From Dyadobacter psychrophilus (GTDB taxonomy: Bacteria > Bacteroidota > Bacteroidia > Cytophagales > Spirosomataceae): a stretch of 64,000 nt of DNA. The notes under the pieces were generated by a model. That model was given only the letters and a program-made list of their open reading frames with translations, made no database searches and was not told where the DNA came from. Of this stretch, positions 62,128 to 64,000 are shown in pieces. Position 1 is the first letter of the stretch, and each line of letters opens with the position of its first letter. The stretch covers positions 1,364,001 through 1,428,000 of the forward strand of contig NZ_FUZA01000002.1 of NCBI RefSeq assembly GCF_900167945.1, read 5' to 3'. A program made the position numbers and the translations under genes.

Positions 62128-63531
62128 TTAATTTGAAAATGAATAACTGGCCTGTGCACGCTCCAATTCGGCAGAACGCGTTTGCATAACCATATAAGAA
62201 ATACTTTGCTGCAACTGATCACTTACGAGCCGGTTTTGCGCGTCTAGCAGCTCAATGTAAAGCAGTTGACCTTCGCGGTAGAGTTTTTGCTGATCCTGGT
62301 AATATTGCTGCGAAAGTGCAGTCTGGCTTTTTGAAGCCTGGAAAATGCGAATAGCTGCATTCAACTTATTGGAAGCGGTTTGCGATTGTAATTCCAACTG
62401 CTGCTCAACCTGGCTGAGCTGCTCACCGGTTGCTTTGCTGTCCATTAATGCCTGCCGGGTCCTGTATTGAACGCGGTTTCCAGCAAAAACACGCCAGTCC
62501 AGTGTCAATCCGAATAAATAGTAACGGGTGTCATTGTTGAAATTAAGAAAATCACCTTGCGAACCCAGGTCTATAAACGTTGCAAGTTTAGGCAGTGAGG
62601 ATGCCTTTGCAAGCTGGCCTGACAGCGTATTGATTTTGGCTAATGATTCCAGTTTTAACAATTCTTCCCGTTTGCTAAATGCATTGGCCCCGGCAGTTGG
62701 CTCACTTTGAAGGGTTTCGCCCGTTTCAATTTTTGTGTCCAGTGGACTGTTTAATAGAAAGTTAAAATAAGCAGCCGCACTTTTGGACTGGTATTTAGCT
62801 TCTTCCAATCTTGCTTCCAGGCCGATCAATTCATTTTCCGACCTGCTGACCACCGTGCGGATTGCCTTGTCGTTACTTACCAGCACGCGGTTGAAGCGCA
62901 GATTTTCCCTTGCCAGGTTTACGGCACTTTCCAGGATGCGGATAGCCTCTTCCGATTGCAGGTAAGCATAGTAACCCAGCTTTATTTCCTTGACTAACTC
63001 CCGCTTATAAACATCATAATCAGCTTGTTGGAAATTAATCTGTTCCTTTCGGATCTTTGTATTAACCGCTATTTCCGGATTATACAGCGGCAGCGACGTC
63101 CTGAATTTGGCATCGTAATAATTGTTGGGATTAAAGGTCTGGTTCACATTCTCCACTTGCGGAAAGGCCGTTGAATTCGTAAGCTGGTTCAACGACGAAT
63201 AAACCGGGTTCAGCAAATCGCCAATTGGAATGCTGATCTTCCTCCCCCCTCTCGAATCCAAATATGAAGTATTGAAATTGACCTCCGGCAAGAAATAGCT
63301 TTTGGCTTCCTTCAACGCATACAGGCTCTTCTGAAGAAGAAAATCCTGCTGCCGCAATCCCTGATTATTTTTCAGGCCCTGGCTAATGTACGCATCCAGA
63401 ATGCGGTCTTGCGCAGAAAGCGGATTTGAAAAACTAAATAGTAAAGCTGCAAAAAGCAGTTTCCATCGCAGGCGGTCACGCCATCTACGCTCCCGTAAAT
63501 GACGTTCATTTAGTAAACAGTGTTCATTCAT
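62128..63531 (-). CDS. TolC-family outer-membrane efflux protein
   Basis: A 467-residue protein with a signal peptide after a basic, charged leader (RLRWKLLFAALLFSFSNPLSAQ). Two repeated halves of long helices and strands follow in the TolC pattern (NVNQTFNPNNYYDAKFRTSLPLYNP; YYLFGLTLDWRVFAGNRVQYRT; LLDAQNRLVSDQLQQSISYM). It forms the outer-membrane exit duct of the pump. The N-terminal leader is longer than normal. Its codons contain a perfect 17-bp palindrome and two direct repeats (63495-63528) that may be an operator for the upstream TetR. It starts 12 nt after the tetR stop. Confidence 0.92.
   Translation of the reverse strand: MNEHCLLNERHLRERRWRDRLRWKLLFAALLFSFSNPLSAQDRILDAYISQGLKNNQGLRQQDFLLQKSLYALKEAKSYFLPEVNFNTSYLDSRGGRKISIPIGDLLNPVYSSLNQLTNSTAFPQVENVNQTFNPNNYYDAKFRTSLPLYNPEIAVNTKIRKEQINFQQADYDVYKRELVKEIKLGYYAYLQSEEAIRILESAVNLARENLRFNRVLVSNDKAIRTVVSRSENELIGLEARLEEAKYQSKSAAAYFNFLLNSPLDTKIETGETLQSEPTAGANAFSKREELLKLESLAKINTLSGQLAKASSLPKLATFIDLGSQGDFLNFNNDTRYYLFGLTLDWRVFAGNRVQYRTRQALMDSKATGEQLSQVEQQLELQSQTASNKLNAAIRIFQASKSQTALSQQYYQDQQKLYREGQLLYIELLDAQNRLVSDQLQQSISYMVMQTRSAELERAQASYSFSN
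63495..63528 (-). promoter_or_regulatory. Operator-like repeats in the 5' end of the tolC-type gene
   Basis: Two imperfect direct repeats on the reverse strand, AATGAACACTGTTTAC and AATGAACGTCATTTAC, start 18 nt apart. The second lies within the perfect palindrome TAAATGA-ACG-TCATTTA (63496-63512). This size and symmetry suit a TetR-family dimer site. Confidence 0.4.
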
Positions 63532-63543
63532 GGCTAAATTTTT

Positions 63544-64000
63544 TTAAACTCTCAGATTTTCCAGAAAAAAATTGACGGAACTCTCCATCATTGTAAGCAT
63601 CATGTCATCAGGCATTTCCATTACGGATAATCGTTCACGCACATACAAGGAAACCAATCCGTGGCCAAATGACCAGACGGAAATCGCAAGGACATATTTG
63701 TCCACCGGTTTGATCAAATTTGCGTCCAGGCACGCAGCGATCGTATCCAGCACATATTCAAAGGCACATTCCCCCGCATCCCATTTTTCCTCAGACTTGA
63801 TCTGCGACAGCGGCGCGCGCATAATGAACATCAGATCGTAGTAATCGGGATTATCCATCGCAAACTTCACATAGGTTTTACAAACAGCAATCAATCTGTC
63901 AAACGGATTTTCGATCGCATCATGCTTCCGAAACTGCTTGTCCAGGATAGCGAAGGCATTTTCGTGGATGACGTAGAAAATTTCATCCTTGTCTTTAAAA
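63544..64000 (-). CDS. TetR/AcrR-family regulator (5' end beyond the window)
   Basis: The C-terminal part of a regulator whose start lies beyond nt 64000. The last visible upstream residues FKDKDEIFYVIHENAFAIL match the end of the TetR helix-turn-helix domain (usually YYHFKSKDEL). They are followed by a helical ligand-binding domain (NPFDRLIAVCKTYVKFAMDNPDYYDLMF and LAISVWSFGHGLVSLYVRERL). It is the first gene of the efflux operon, 12 nt before tolC, so it probably represses its own operon and responds to pump substrates. An internal ATG at 63894 is not the true start. Confidence 0.85.
   Translation of the reverse strand, partial: FKDKDEIFYVIHENAFAILDKQFRKHDAIENPFDRLIAVCKTYVKFAMDNPDYYDLMFIMRAPLSQIKSEEKWDAGECAFEYVLDTIAACLDANLIKPVDKYVLAISVWSFGHGLVSLYVRERLSVMEMPDDMMLTMMESSVNFFLENLRV

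Overview
The window is chromosomal DNA from a member of the Bacteroidota, most likely order Cytophagales and probably Dyadobacter or a close relative of the Spirosomaceae. This is inferred from protein style and gene order, not from a marker search. Supporting signs are two SusC/SusD pairs, a secreted protein with a type IX secretion (T9SS) gliding-type C-terminus, a primary sigma factor of only 287 residues, promoters of the TTTG/TAnnTTTG type, few Shine-Dalgarno sites, and many TPR proteins and lipoproteins. I see no rRNA, tRNA, CRISPR array, insertion sequence or prophage.

Layout. 1-7.1 kb is housekeeping: the end of a START-like protein, an LptF/LptG permease, rpsO, pnp, the primary sigma factor and menD. 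7.1-15.5 kb is envelope-related: a TPR lipoprotein, a small conserved-looking ORF, an apparent operon of a giant periplasmic TPR protein, an outer-membrane barrel and a membrane-bound HU-like/SPOR protein, then a TonB. 15.5-20.4 kb holds folC, trmB, gapA (reverse), dapD and an XRE regulator with a striking operator-like region. 20.5-22.4 kb (reverse) encodes the T9SS substrate.

22.5-41.7 kb is the most interesting block. It has two SusC/SusD uptake pairs, a membrane-anchored DUF2231/cytochrome/DUF1549/DUF1553 protein, a Tat-exported DUF1501 protein, a beta-propeller/cytochrome c dehydrogenase-like protein, and two tandem Tat-exported TIM-barrel isomerases. No glycoside hydrolase is present. 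Four transcription units in this block start with the same bipartite element: 16 bp GACASARCAGGATAGT, exactly 18 nt, then TAVTATTG. They therefore look like one regulon that takes up and oxidatively processes an unknown carbohydrate-like substrate.

41.7-47.2 kb (reverse) has a DKNYY-repeat lipoprotein, a TPR protein and gyrA. 47.5-51.6 kb is a forward cluster of a GntP/DsdX-type permease, a RidA-family protein, a D-serine dehydratase/D-threonine aldolase-type PLP enzyme and a membrane-dipeptidase-family enzyme. Together these suggest D-amino-acid or D-dipeptide salvage. 51.8-55.5 kb has a degenerate HMA-like small protein and a reverse operon of fused OtsA-OtsB, a Crp/Fnr regulator and a DinB-like protein. 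55.9-57.6 kb encodes a membrane TPR-HTH regulator. A self-contained mini-gene for a 52-residue membrane protein follows at 57.7 kb. The window ends with a reverse tetR-tolC-adaptor-RND efflux operon, whose TetR gene runs off the right edge.
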